Below are positions 16,290-26,194 of a DNA stretch of 64,000 bases, one piece after another. How positions within the stretch are numbered: the first letter of the stretch is position 1; every line of letters begins with the position of its first letter. A program made the translations under genes and the position numbers. The notes under the pieces are model-generated. The model made no database searches. It worked only from the letters and a program-made list of their open reading frames with translations, and was not told the DNA's origin. Source of the stretch: Flagellimonas lutimaris (GTDB taxonomy: Bacteria > Bacteroidota > Bacteroidia > Flavobacteriales > Flavobacteriaceae); assembly GCF_003581615.1 (NCBI RefSeq), contig NZ_QXFH01000070.1, forward strand, positions 124,001 to 188,000, in the 5' to 3' direction.

Positions 16290-16676
16290 TCATTGGGCGG
16301 GCCTGGTGATAAAATTACACTGCATACATTGGTATTTTTTTGGCTCGAAGAAAGGAAACAGCTTATAAAACAAGGTACTTCGGGAGTAATAAATTTCGGA
16401 TTTTGTGGCCTTACAATTTGGACACACTACTGGATTTCCAAATTCATCCGTGGCATAGTTTCGGACTTCGTCAAAAATTTCTTTGGCCCGTTTTTTATCA
16501 CTGGAATACACCTGAAGTTTTACTCCTCCGAGAGCAGCACTGATTAAAGGATCCGAATTTATGGTGTTTTCATCCTTTAAAAACACAGGAATTCCTTCCG
16601 CCTCGAGCTTACCCTTAATTACTATGGCGTCCGCGGGAAACTCAAATGAGCCTAGGGTGTAAAATTCTGTTTTCAT
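16290..16676 (-). CDS. DUF2007-domain protein with zinc-ribbon tail
   Basis: A 128-residue protein. The N-terminal half (about 1-70: YTLGSFEFPADAIVIKGKLEAEGIPVFLKDE) is a DUF2007 'putative signal transducing' fold. The C-terminal half has a CPNC...CMQC pair (about residues 89-120) that fits a zinc ribbon. The function is unknown. Its ATG overlaps the TGA of the bioF remnant (ATGA at 16673-16676), so translation may be coupled to the remnant ORF. Its transcript would start at or before the bioF start. Confidence 0.75.
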   Translation of the reverse strand: MKTEFYTLGSFEFPADAIVIKGKLEAEGIPVFLKDENTINSDPLISAALGGVKLQVYSSDKKRAKEIFDEVRNYATDEFGNPVVCPNCKATKSEIYYSRSTLFYKLFPFFEPKKYQCMQCNFITRPAQ

Positions 16677-16858
16677 GCTTTCCTATATTTTTTGAGCAAA
16701 TCCAACGTATTTTGCTCTAGCTCTCCATTTTTAGCCGTTCCCAAATAATCGTTGGAGGAAAAATCGATCAATGCTTTTGTACGGGGCAGACTACGCAATG
16801 CGTTGTTTTCCAAACGTTGTGATTGCTTATCGGACAGTTTTTTGGAAAATTTCTCCAT
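16673..16858 (-). pseudogene. bioF: 5' remnant of bioF (8-amino-7-oxononanoate synthase)
   Basis: A 61-codon ORF from the ATG at 16858. The residues MEKFSKKLSDKQSQRLENNA then LRSLPRTKALIDFSSNDYLG match the conserved N-terminus of BioF, including the FSSNDYLG hallmark. The remaining 320 or so residues, with the PLP lysine, are missing; after about 60 residues the ORF ends in a TGA that overlaps the DUF2007 start. A longer reading upstream (to 16984) is possible but matches nothing. With the bioB fragment 5.7 kb away on the same strand this suggests a former bioF...bioB cluster whose interior was replaced. Confidence 0.8.
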
Positions 16859-16922
16859 AACACAAATGTAGCACTTACGGTGATTAAACAGTATCTTAGT
16901 CGTTATTAAACCTATTCCAAAA

Positions 16923-18719
16923 ATGAAATTTACCCTTTCCATTTTAGCAATGTTCACGGGCCTATTAATGACTGCCCAGACCAATACCTATGAAATTTCT
17001 TTTGACAATGCCGTCCACCACGAAGCGCTCATCCAAGCCACTTTTCCCGATTTAACCTCGGATATTGTGGAGTTTCGAATGAGCAGGACCTCCCCTGGAC
17101 GATACGCTATCCACGAATTTGCCAAAAACGTCTATGGTTTTGAAGCTACGGACAGTAAAGGAAAAGCTTTGACCGTTACCCGTCCCAATCCGTATGCTTG
17201 GACGGTCAGCGGGCACGACGGCGCTATCAACATCAAATACATATTATTTGCCAACCGGGGTGGCGGCACCTACTCCCAAGTGGATGAAACCCATGCCCAC
17301 TTGAACATTCCTGCGACTTTTATGTTTTCTCCAGCGCTGAGTGAGCGTAAAATTGAAGTAACTTTTGACGTTCGTGAAGATTTGGATTGGAAAGTGGCCA
17401 CACAGCTTCCTTTGGTTTCCGGCACTACCTATACGGCACCTAACCTCTATTATTTTATGGATAGCCCTACGGAAATCAGCAATTACATGCTTCGCTCTTT
17501 TGAAGTAGATGGAAAAACCATCAACCTTGCGCTACATCATAATGGAACCGAAGAAGAGGCTGATGAATATTTTGAGAAAGTAAAGAAAGTAGTATTGACA
17601 GAAAAAGAAGTCTACGGTGAACTACCCGATTTTGATTATGGAAATTATACATTTCTCGCATGCTATATCCCCAATGCTTCGGGAGATGGGATGGAGCACC
17701 GAAACTCTACGATATTGACCAGTACCCGAAGCTTGGCAAACGGTGGAATGGAGCGCAATATTGGGACGGTATCCCACGAATTTTTTCATGCTTGGAACGT
17801 GGAACGGATTCGCCCAAAAACTTTGGAACCCTTTGATTTTGAAGAAGCGAATATGAGTGGTGCTCTTTGGTTCGCCGAAGGATTTACCAGCTACTATACA
17901 GGTTTGATTTTGTGCAGAGCGGGCCTTTCTTCCCCCAAAGAATATGTGGAAGGTTTGGCTGGAACTTTTAACTATGTTTGGAACTCTCCTGCACGGCAGT
18001 TTTTCAATCCCATTGAAATGAGTTTCCAAGCTCCTTTTGTGGATGCTGCGACCTCGGTAGATCCTGTAAACCGTGATAATATGTTTATTTCATATTATTC
18101 CTATGGAAGTGTTTTAGCATTGGCTTTGGACCTTTCTTTAAGGGAAGAAGGACTAAATCTGGATGATTTCATGAAATCTGTCTGGAAAAAATATGGTGCT
18201 ACCGAAATACCATATACCATCAAAAATCTTCATGATGCCTTGAACGCGTATGCAGGAAAAGAATTTGGAGACCATTTCTTCAACAACTATATCTACAAGA
18301 GCGAAATGCCCGATTACAAAACATTTATGGAGTCGGTAGGGGTGGTTTTGGAACAGCCAGAAACAGCACCCTATTTTGGAGCTTATGTTTCCATGAGCGC
18401 TGATAAGTCAGGCTTTATGATTCTCAGAAATACAAAAATGGGCAGTCCTGCTTACAAGGCAGGTTTGGATAGTGGTGATGTTATCCTCAGTATCAATGAT
18501 AAACCATTAACCGAAGACCAAAAGTTTGATGATTATTTAAAGCAGTTCAATTTAGGAGAACCGTTGCAGGTAAAATTCACCCGATACGGAAAAGAAAAAA
18601 GCACAGAACTGGTTTTAGCACCCAGCCCAAATTATTCTTTCAGTTTGATGGAAGACAAAGAACAAGAACCATCCAAAAAGATGCTCGAGCAACGAAAAGA
18701 ATGGCTTAAAGTGGAATAA
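16923..18719 (+). CDS. M61-family metallopeptidase with PDZ domain
   Basis: A 598-residue exported peptidase (signal peptide about 1-18). The zinc site is HEFFHAWNVERIRP (HExxH at 285-289), with a downstream Glu in ALWFAEGFTSYY (Glu319) as third ligand, and GDGMEHRNST as the conserved substrate-binding loop. A PDZ domain occupies about 490-575 (GSPAYKAGLDSGDVILSINDKPL). M61 enzymes are glycyl-type aminopeptidases, here likely periplasmic. It is divergent from the bioF remnant, and the GNAT gene begins at the base after its stop, so the two form an operon. Confidence 0.9.
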   Translation: MKFTLSILAMFTGLLMTAQTNTYEISFDNAVHHEALIQATFPDLTSDIVEFRMSRTSPGRYAIHEFAKNVYGFEATDSKGKALTVTRPNPYAWTVSGHDGAINIKYILFANRGGGTYSQVDETHAHLNIPATFMFSPALSERKIEVTFDVREDLDWKVATQLPLVSGTTYTAPNLYYFMDSPTEISNYMLRSFEVDGKTINLALHHNGTEEEADEYFEKVKKVVLTEKEVYGELPDFDYGNYTFLACYIPNASGDGMEHRNSTILTSTRSLANGGMERNIGTVSHEFFHAWNVERIRPKTLEPFDFEEANMSGALWFAEGFTSYYTGLILCRAGLSSPKEYVEGLAGTFNYVWNSPARQFFNPIEMSFQAPFVDAATSVDPVNRDNMFISYYSYGSVLALALDLSLREEGLNLDDFMKSVWKKYGATEIPYTIKNLHDALNAYAGKEFGDHFFNNYIYKSEMPDYKTFMESVGVVLEQPETAPYFGAYVSMSADKSGFMILRNTKMGSPAYKAGLDSGDVILSINDKPLTEDQKFDDYLKQFNLGEPLQVKFTRYGKEKSTELVLAPSPNYSFSLMEDKEQEPSKKMLEQRKEWLKVE

Positions 18720-19247
18720 ATGGTCAGCTATAAACAAGCAGACACTTTAGCGGAACTAGAACAAATTCTAGACCTCCAGCAGCGTAATTTACCTAAAAAC
18801 ATAAGCCAAGAAGAAAGCACAAAAGAGGGTTTTGTGACCGTGGAACATACCATGGATCTGCTCAAGGCCATGAACGATGTGTGCGGGCACATTATTGCAG
18901 TGGAGGGTAATCAGGTTGTAGGGTATGCATTAAGCATGCACCCAAAATTTGCCGAGGATATTGAAGTGCTTCGCCCGATGTTCCAAGAAATTGACACCGC
19001 TCTGAATGATGATATCAACTATATGGCAATGGGACAAATCTGTGTGGCCAAAAGTCATCGGGGCCAGGGTATCTTCCGAAAGCTGTATCAAACCATGAAA
19101 GAAAATCTTCCCGAAGGTTTTGATACCATTGTTACTGAAGTGGATGGAAAAAACAAAAGGTCATTGGCCGCTCATGCGGCGATAGGGTTTGAAACATTAA
19201 CCATATACAATTCAGGTGAAAAGCAATGGCATATCATCATGTTATAA
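18720..19247 (+). CDS. GNAT-family N-acetyltransferase
   Basis: A 175-residue acetyltransferase. The acetyl-CoA binding motif is visible in MGQICVAKSHRGQGIFRKLY (about 100-119, with the R/Q-x-x-G-x-G/A core HRGQGI), and the late beta-strands contain AHAAIGFETL. The acceptor is unknown. The ATG immediately follows the TAA of the M61 peptidase, so the genes are cotranscribed. A bidirectional terminator follows at 19251-19281. Confidence 0.85.
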   Translation: MVSYKQADTLAELEQILDLQQRNLPKNISQEESTKEGFVTVEHTMDLLKAMNDVCGHIIAVEGNQVVGYALSMHPKFAEDIEVLRPMFQEIDTALNDDINYMAMGQICVAKSHRGQGIFRKLYQTMKENLPEGFDTIVTEVDGKNKRSLAAHAAIGFETLTIYNSGEKQWHIIML

Positions 19248-19250
19248 ATG

Positions 19251-19281
19251 AAAAAAGCCGCTCCAATGGAGCGGCTTTTTT
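19251..19281. terminator. Bidirectional terminator between GNAT gene and atpC
   Basis: Arms GCCGCTCC/GGAGCGGC with an AAT loop are flanked by A6 on the left and T6 on the right, so the hairpin works for both convergent transcripts. Confidence 0.9.
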
Positions 19282-19300
19282 GTGAATGAATTCATTTATT

Positions 19301-19579
19301 TTAATCGGCTAGGACGATTATTTTGTTGTCTTTCATCTCCACTGTTCCACTTGAAATGGACAAAACTGTTTCTCCATTCTTTCCTTTGGAAAATTTGTCT
19401 TCAAAAGCTTCTTCAATGGTAATGCTACCTTTCACTTTTACGTTACCAGCTTGTAATAGAGATACAATAGGTGCGTGATTCTCCAACATCTGGAACTCAC
19501 CATTTACTCCAGGAACAGTAACTGAGGTTACTTCGCCTGAAAATAAAGTGGCTTCGGGTGATACAATCTCCAAATACAT
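19301..19579 (-). CDS. atpC: F1Fo ATP synthase epsilon subunit (short form)
   Basis: A 92-residue epsilon subunit with the beta-sandwich domain only (MYLEIVSPEATLFSGEVTSVTVPGVNGEFQML, LENHAPIVSLLQAG). The C-terminal two-helix domain that inhibits ATP hydrolysis in E. coli (total about 139 residues) is absent, as is common in Bacteroidota. It follows atpD by 3 bases. The other ATP synthase genes are not in the window, in keeping with the separated atpDC location of this phylum. Confidence 0.92.
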   Translation of the reverse strand: MYLEIVSPEATLFSGEVTSVTVPGVNGEFQMLENHAPIVSLLQAGNVKVKGSITIEEAFEDKFSKGKNGETVLSISSGTVEMKDNKIIVLAD

Positions 19580-19582
19580 ATC

Positions 19583-21184
<1,602 letters not shown>

Positions 21185-21205
21185 TCAGCTTTTTTTTAAA
21201 GAAAA

Positions 21206-21230
21206 AAGGCGTTGGAAAATCCAACGCCTT
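21206..21230 (-). terminator. Terminator of the receptor gene at 21254-24013
   Basis: Arms AAGGCGTTGGA / TCCAACGCCTT with an AAA loop; on the minus strand the hairpin is followed by a T-rich run. It lies 24 bases after the receptor stop. Confidence 0.85.
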
Positions 21231-21253
21231 TAGTTTTGCTTGTTTACTGTTCT

Positions 21254-24013
21254 TTAAGGATTTATGGTCCAAGACAAATAGTATATGGAACCGATAAATC
21301 CTGTACCGATTGCGGTGTAGTATTCATCACCCAAAAGATTAGATCCACCCAATTTAAAAATAGATTTCATTGAAGGAACCGAATAGTTTATCTGTGCATC
21401 CAACACCGTATACGCCGGAATATCCCCATCAGCAAAAGAGGCTTCCCAGTAATAGCTATCGCTCCAACGGTAATTTACGTTAAATCCAAAGTTTTTGAAA
21501 AGTGCGGCATTACCAAACGATGCCTTAACCTTATGCTTTGGTGTATTAAAGTTGGTCCTTACGTCTGGGTACTTTCCTTCATCAATATCCAACTCGGCAA
21601 ATGTATAGTTTACCCCAAGATCAAAGTTTCCAAGCTTCGTATCTACACCAACGGTACCTCCGTAAGAGTTGATATCTGCTTCGGAATTGGTATATGTTTG
21701 ATATACTTGATAATCCCCGTTCTGAAGTGCCAACAACGAAAGACCTCCATCACCAGCTTCTCCATAAAAAGGAACCGCCGTTGTAGTGTTGGCCAAAAAG
21801 TTAGAATAGCTATTGTAGTATCCACTTAAATCTATCGTGAATCTTCCAACTTGCGCCCTATAACCAGCTTCAAATGCCGTAATTTCTTCCGGTTGTACCA
21901 AAGGAGTGTTCACCGCCTCGGGTGCTCCAGCTTGTAATGAGCTAGTGGAATAGGCGTTTTCATAGGCTGCACGACCGACAATTTCTACCGTGGATTGACC
22001 TGTAAGGGCCTGACCGCTTTCGCTAACATTAAAAGTTCGTACATCTCTATCCAAGTTGTCCGGTGCAGAACCTACCAAAATTGCTCTACCTGCATTCAAG
22101 CCAATAAATAAATCCTGTGTTGTTGGATTTCTAAAACCTTGCTGCACAGAAACCCTTAGGTTATGGTTTCTCTCCTCTCCCAAAGTATAGGCGAATGATA
22201 CTCTTGGTGAAAGGAATCCATCAAAAAACTCATTTTTATCGTAACGCGTAGAACCTGTAAACTTTAAACGGTCGTCCAAAAATTTCTTCTGTACTTGAAG
22301 ATATGCACCATATTCGTTGTATTTGATAGGGCCATCAATATCTGTAAAGATGGTTCCTTGGGAGTTTAATTCGTATTCCCTGAAAGAACCTCCAATTTGA
22401 ATATCAGCCCAATCATCAATTAGGTGTGCAATATTGTAGTTACCGTTTACATGACGGAATTTGGTCTTATCAATAAATTTGGCACCCGTAGTTAAATCAC
22501 CATTATTGATTACACTGTTAAAGACACTTTCAAAACCAGGTGTCCCAGGTATCAACCTTCCTTGGTCGGCAGCTTGTCTTCCAACAATATGTGCTTGAGC
22601 GGATGCTTGTTCTGGCGAAAGCCCAGCTCCTTGAATGCCTCCTAAATATGTAGGAATATAAGCCCCTGCATAATCAGTAAACCATTGTGTATCCGATTTC
22701 CAGGCTCTGTTTACGTTAATCGCTGCAAAACGGGTATCGTAAGCGTCTCCAGAATTTTCGGAAACAATATACCCTCTAACAAAGAAGTTATCATTCTTAA
22801 TTTCCAGCCTGTGTTGTTGCATCGTAAATCCGGCCACCGCATAACGGTTGGCTCCTTGATAAATCGTGGTACCTCGACCAATTCTACTGTTCAGAATTAC
22901 TTCTAGATCATTAGCAAAAGGCCTATAATGCAAGGCAAAATCTGCTTTTACACTTTCCGCATTGTAATTGGCCAAATCAGCTTCATCATAACCTGTTCTG
23001 GAAATTGTTGCAGACCCAACAGTTCCCGTGGGGAATCCAGCGGCTGCATCAAAATCCAAAGTTGTTGAAACTTCATCACCATATACATTTAATCCATCGT
23101 AAGCGGGATTGGAACGGTCAGCGCCAGGATTGTTCAAATCCATTCGGCTGTTGGCGTGCCAGTCTTCACCGTTAAGCACTGATAAGTTTGCTTTAACTGC
23201 TAATTTATCACTAAAAGCATGAGCGGCGCGTACACCAAAATCTTTGTAAAAATTGCTTCCGGCAGCTTCTTGATCAGTAAATCCAGCCTTAAAATAAGCA
23301 CTTATCCCTTGAAAATCGAACGGGTTTTTACTGGTCATAAATAGGATACCGTTAAAGGCACCTGCACCATATAGAGCTGAGGAAGCTCCTGGAAGGATTT
23401 CCACACTCTGAACATCCAATTCGGACATACCAACAAGGTTACCCAGTACAAAGTTTAGACCGGGAGCGGTGTTGTCCATTCCATCTACCAACTGTAAAAA
23501 TCTATTGTTGGCAAAGGTGGCAAAACCTCTGGTGTTTATGGATTGAAAGGTTAAACTATTGGTATTAATGTCGACTCCTTTTAAATTTTGCAGGCCACCA
23601 TAAAAAGATTCTGCGGTGGTGTTCTTAATTTCCCTAAGTCCAAATCTTTCAACGGATACGGGAGACTCAAATATACGTTCCGGTGTCCTTGACGCCGAGA
23701 TTACAATTTCGTCCAGCAACGTATTAGCTTCCAAAAGTGTAATGGTAAGCGTCTGGTTGTTCGAAGTCACATTCGCTGTAAAATCAGAGAAACCAATGCT
23801 GGAAAATTGAAGCTGAAATGGGGGCTCTTCATCAGTATTAAAGGTAAAATTTCCATCAAAGTCCGTAGTGGTTCCTTCTGCTTTACCTACCAAGATCACG
23901 TTAGCTCCTGGAATAGGTTCATTATTTTCATCAACTACCTTTCCCTGTACGGTGGTCTGACCATAAGTTGCCAAACCCAACAGCATTAGGGAAACAAACA
24001 TAAGTTTTTTCAT
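21254..24013 (-). CDS. TonB-dependent receptor with CarboxypepD-like N-domain
   Basis: A 919-residue outer-membrane receptor. The signal peptide (1-18) is followed by a carboxypeptidase-regulatory-like beta-sandwich (about 20-100, VQGKVVDENNEPIPGANVILVGKAEGT), a TonB-box-like LLDEIVISASRTPE, a plug (about 115-235, LQLVDGMDN, SVEILPGASSALYGAGAFNGILFM) and a beta-barrel of roughly 680 residues. No SusD partner is adjacent, and the total is shorter than SusC, so the substrate is not predictable. It is transcribed alone, ends in a strong terminator and has a 16-base perfect palindrome about 97 bases upstream of its ATG. Confidence 0.88.
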   Translation of the reverse strand: MKKLMFVSLMLLGLATYGQTTVQGKVVDENNEPIPGANVILVGKAEGTTTDFDGNFTFNTDEEPPFQLQFSSIGFSDFTANVTSNNQTLTITLLEANTLLDEIVISASRTPERIFESPVSVERFGLREIKNTTAESFYGGLQNLKGVDINTNSLTFQSINTRGFATFANNRFLQLVDGMDNTAPGLNFVLGNLVGMSELDVQSVEILPGASSALYGAGAFNGILFMTSKNPFDFQGISAYFKAGFTDQEAAGSNFYKDFGVRAAHAFSDKLAVKANLSVLNGEDWHANSRMDLNNPGADRSNPAYDGLNVYGDEVSTTLDFDAAAGFPTGTVGSATISRTGYDEADLANYNAESVKADFALHYRPFANDLEVILNSRIGRGTTIYQGANRYAVAGFTMQQHRLEIKNDNFFVRGYIVSENSGDAYDTRFAAINVNRAWKSDTQWFTDYAGAYIPTYLGGIQGAGLSPEQASAQAHIVGRQAADQGRLIPGTPGFESVFNSVINNGDLTTGAKFIDKTKFRHVNGNYNIAHLIDDWADIQIGGSFREYELNSQGTIFTDIDGPIKYNEYGAYLQVQKKFLDDRLKFTGSTRYDKNEFFDGFLSPRVSFAYTLGEERNHNLRVSVQQGFRNPTTQDLFIGLNAGRAILVGSAPDNLDRDVRTFNVSESGQALTGQSTVEIVGRAAYENAYSTSSLQAGAPEAVNTPLVQPEEITAFEAGYRAQVGRFTIDLSGYYNSYSNFLANTTTAVPFYGEAGDGGLSLLALQNGDYQVYQTYTNSEADINSYGGTVGVDTKLGNFDLGVNYTFAELDIDEGKYPDVRTNFNTPKHKVKASFGNAALFKNFGFNVNYRWSDSYYWEASFADGDIPAYTVLDAQINYSVPSMKSIFKLGGSNLLGDEYYTAIGTGFIGSIYYLSWTINP

Positions 24014-24109
24014 TTGCTATGGATTAGAGTTAATTTAGTTTTTGTGCATGTTAAGTATCAAGCGGGAAGATACATTTTTTTTTATTCCGATTATACAAAT
24101 TTGAAAAAA

Positions 24110-24125
24110 ATTATGCATGCATAAT
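24110..24125. promoter_or_regulatory. 16-base perfect palindrome upstream of a TonB receptor gene
   Basis: ATTATGCATGCATAAT reads the same on both strands. It lies about 97 bases upstream of the receptor start and 40 bases before the glmS terminator, with no coding use, so it may be an operator for a dimeric regulator. There is no other evidence. Confidence 0.35.
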
Positions 24126-24169
24126 ACTTTTTTGGCAAAAAAATGTATTTAAATCTACGTTTTCAATAA

Positions 24170-24200
24170 AAAAGGCGCTGAAAACAGCACCTTTTCTATT
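24170..24200 (-). terminator. Terminator after glmS
   Basis: AAAGGCGCTG / CAGCACCTTT arms with one mismatch around an AAAA loop; the minus-strand side ends in TTTTTTATT. It is located about 25 bases after the glmS stop. Confidence 0.7.
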
Positions 24201-24221
24201 TAATCCTATGTTTTGATATTG

Positions 24222-26069
24222 CTACTCAACCGTAACCGACTTCGCCAAGTTTCTTGGTTGGTCCACATTACAACCTCTCATAACAGCAATATGGTATGAC
24301 AACAGTTGTAACGGTATTGTTGTTAGTAATGGAGATAGGCTTTCTGAAGTTTCTGGGACCTCGATTACATGGTCTGCCAGTTCTTTTACCGTTTGATCTC
24401 CTTCGGTTACTATAGCAATAATCCTACCTTTTCTCGATTTAATCTCTTGAATGTTACTAACCACTTTCTCGTAGTGCCCTTTCTTGGTGGCGATTACTAC
24501 AACCGGCATTTGCTCATCAATCAAAGCAATGGGTCCGTGTTTCATTTCAGCAGCAGGATAGCCTTCTGCATGGATATAGCTAATCTCCTTTAATTTTAGG
24601 GCCCCTTCCAAAGCAACGGGGAAATTATATCCTCTTCCTAAGTATAAACAGTTAGCCGAATCTCTATACGTTTCGGATATTTCCTCAACCAAAGGATTGG
24701 ACAACAATGCTTTTTCAACCTTTGCAGGAACCGCTTCTAGCTCTGCCAAATATTCTTGATACTTAGACTGGGAAAGTGTTCCTTTTTCTTGTGCCAATTT
24801 TAAGGCTATCAAGGTCAGTACTGTAATTTGTGTAGTAAATGCCTTTGTGGAAGCCACTCCGATTTCTGGGCCAGCGTGGGTATAGGCACCGGCATGGGTT
24901 TCTCGGGCAATGGATGAACCTACTACATTACAAACACCAAATACAAATGCTCCTTTTTCTTTGGCCAGTTTAATCGCTGCCAAAGTATCGGCCGTTTCAC
25001 CAGATTGAGAAATGGCTATAAGTATGTCATTTTCGGTAATAACAGGATTTCTATACCTAAATTCTGAAGCATATTCTACCTCAACTGGAATTCTTGCCAT
25101 ATCCTCAAAGATATATTCCGCCACTAAACCGGCGTGCCAAGATGTACCACAGGCAACAATTATAATTCTATTGGCGTTAAGGAATTTTTCCAGGTTCTGG
25201 TCTATTCCTGCCATTTTTATAATACCCTTATCTGCCAATAACCTTCCTCTGTAAGTATCCTGTATAGCTTTAGGCTGCTCATAGATTTCCTTGAGCATGA
25301 AATGATCGTACCCTCCTTTTTCTATTTCTTCAAGGTTGAGCTGCAGTTCCAAAATATTTGGATAGGCGATAGCATCGTCCTTGATTTTACGTAGCTTAAT
25401 TTCTTTACCAATCCTTACAATTGCCATTTCTTCATCTTCGAGATACACGGCATTGTTGGTAAATTCGATAAAAGGAGAAGCATCAGAGGCAATAAAATAT
25501 TCATTTTCCCCGATTCCGATAGCAAGTGGGCTACCTAATTTGGCCACAACAATTTCATCTGGTTTGTTCTTATCAAAAACAGCAATGGCATAAGCTCCCA
25601 CAACTTGGTTCAATGCGATTTGAACGGCCTTGCCCAGCTTTACCCCCTCTTTGTTCTTGACCTCTTCAATTAAGTTGATCAACACCTCAGTATCCGTGTC
25701 AGACTCAAAAGTGTAGCCTCTTTTAACCAAGGCTTGTTTAATGGATTCATAATTTTCGATGATTCCATTATGTATAATGACCAAATCGCCGGAATTAGAA
25801 TAATGGGGATGGGAATTCACATCGTTGGGAACTCCATGGGTTGCCCAACGCGTATGGCCTAAACCTAACTTTCCATTTGTAGGAATGGAGCTTTCGACCT
25901 TGTTTTTTAAATCTTCAACCTTGCCTTTGGTTTTGGTAAGATGGATGTTTTCTCCATCAAAAAGGGTTACTCCCGCACTGTCGTACCCTCTATACTCAAG
26001 TCTTTGTAGACCCTTTATAATAACTGGATAGGCATCTCTATGACCAATATATCCGACAATTCCACACAT
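24222..26069 (-). CDS. glmS: Glutamine--fructose-6-phosphate aminotransferase
   Basis: A 615-residue GlmS that makes glucosamine-6-phosphate, the entry point to peptidoglycan and LPS amino sugars. The N-terminal class-II glutaminase begins MCGIVGYIG (Cys2 nucleophile after Met removal), with GLGHTRWATHG and HNGIIENY. Two SIS domains follow (about 290-425 and 460-600), containing CGTSWHAG, ISQSGETADT and EVPETSESLSPLLTTIPLQLL. The last residues, NLAKSVTVE, are the canonical GlmS C-tail. Length is normal. It lies 125 bases after the DUF4270 gene on the same strand, a frequent flavobacterial neighbourhood. Confidence 0.97.
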   Translation of the reverse strand: MCGIVGYIGHRDAYPVIIKGLQRLEYRGYDSAGVTLFDGENIHLTKTKGKVEDLKNKVESSIPTNGKLGLGHTRWATHGVPNDVNSHPHYSNSGDLVIIHNGIIENYESIKQALVKRGYTFESDTDTEVLINLIEEVKNKEGVKLGKAVQIALNQVVGAYAIAVFDKNKPDEIVVAKLGSPLAIGIGENEYFIASDASPFIEFTNNAVYLEDEEMAIVRIGKEIKLRKIKDDAIAYPNILELQLNLEEIEKGGYDHFMLKEIYEQPKAIQDTYRGRLLADKGIIKMAGIDQNLEKFLNANRIIIVACGTSWHAGLVAEYIFEDMARIPVEVEYASEFRYRNPVITENDILIAISQSGETADTLAAIKLAKEKGAFVFGVCNVVGSSIARETHAGAYTHAGPEIGVASTKAFTTQITVLTLIALKLAQEKGTLSQSKYQEYLAELEAVPAKVEKALLSNPLVEEISETYRDSANCLYLGRGYNFPVALEGALKLKEISYIHAEGYPAAEMKHGPIALIDEQMPVVVIATKKGHYEKVVSNIQEIKSRKGRIIAIVTEGDQTVKELADHVIEVPETSESLSPLLTTIPLQLLSYHIAVMRGCNVDQPRNLAKSVTVE

Positions 26070-26110
26070 AAGATTTTTTTAAGTTAACAACCATTTGGGG
26101 GAATGGTCAT

Positions 26111-26118
26111 CAAATTTA
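26111..26118 (-). promoter_or_regulatory. Candidate -7 box of glmS
   Basis: TAAATTTG on the minus strand fits TAnnTTTG, 41 bases before the glmS ATG. No -33 TTG was found. Confidence 0.35.
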
Positions 26119-26194
26119 AAATGTATACGTTAAAATACGCTGTTCTGGTTCTTTAAAACGATAAACGTTCAAAAAACAACGATAAATACGATGT

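Noticed and set aside
16859-16984. Upstream extension of the bioF remnant ORF
   Set aside because: The added residues do not resemble any BioF start, whereas the ATG at 16858 gives the conserved N-terminus.
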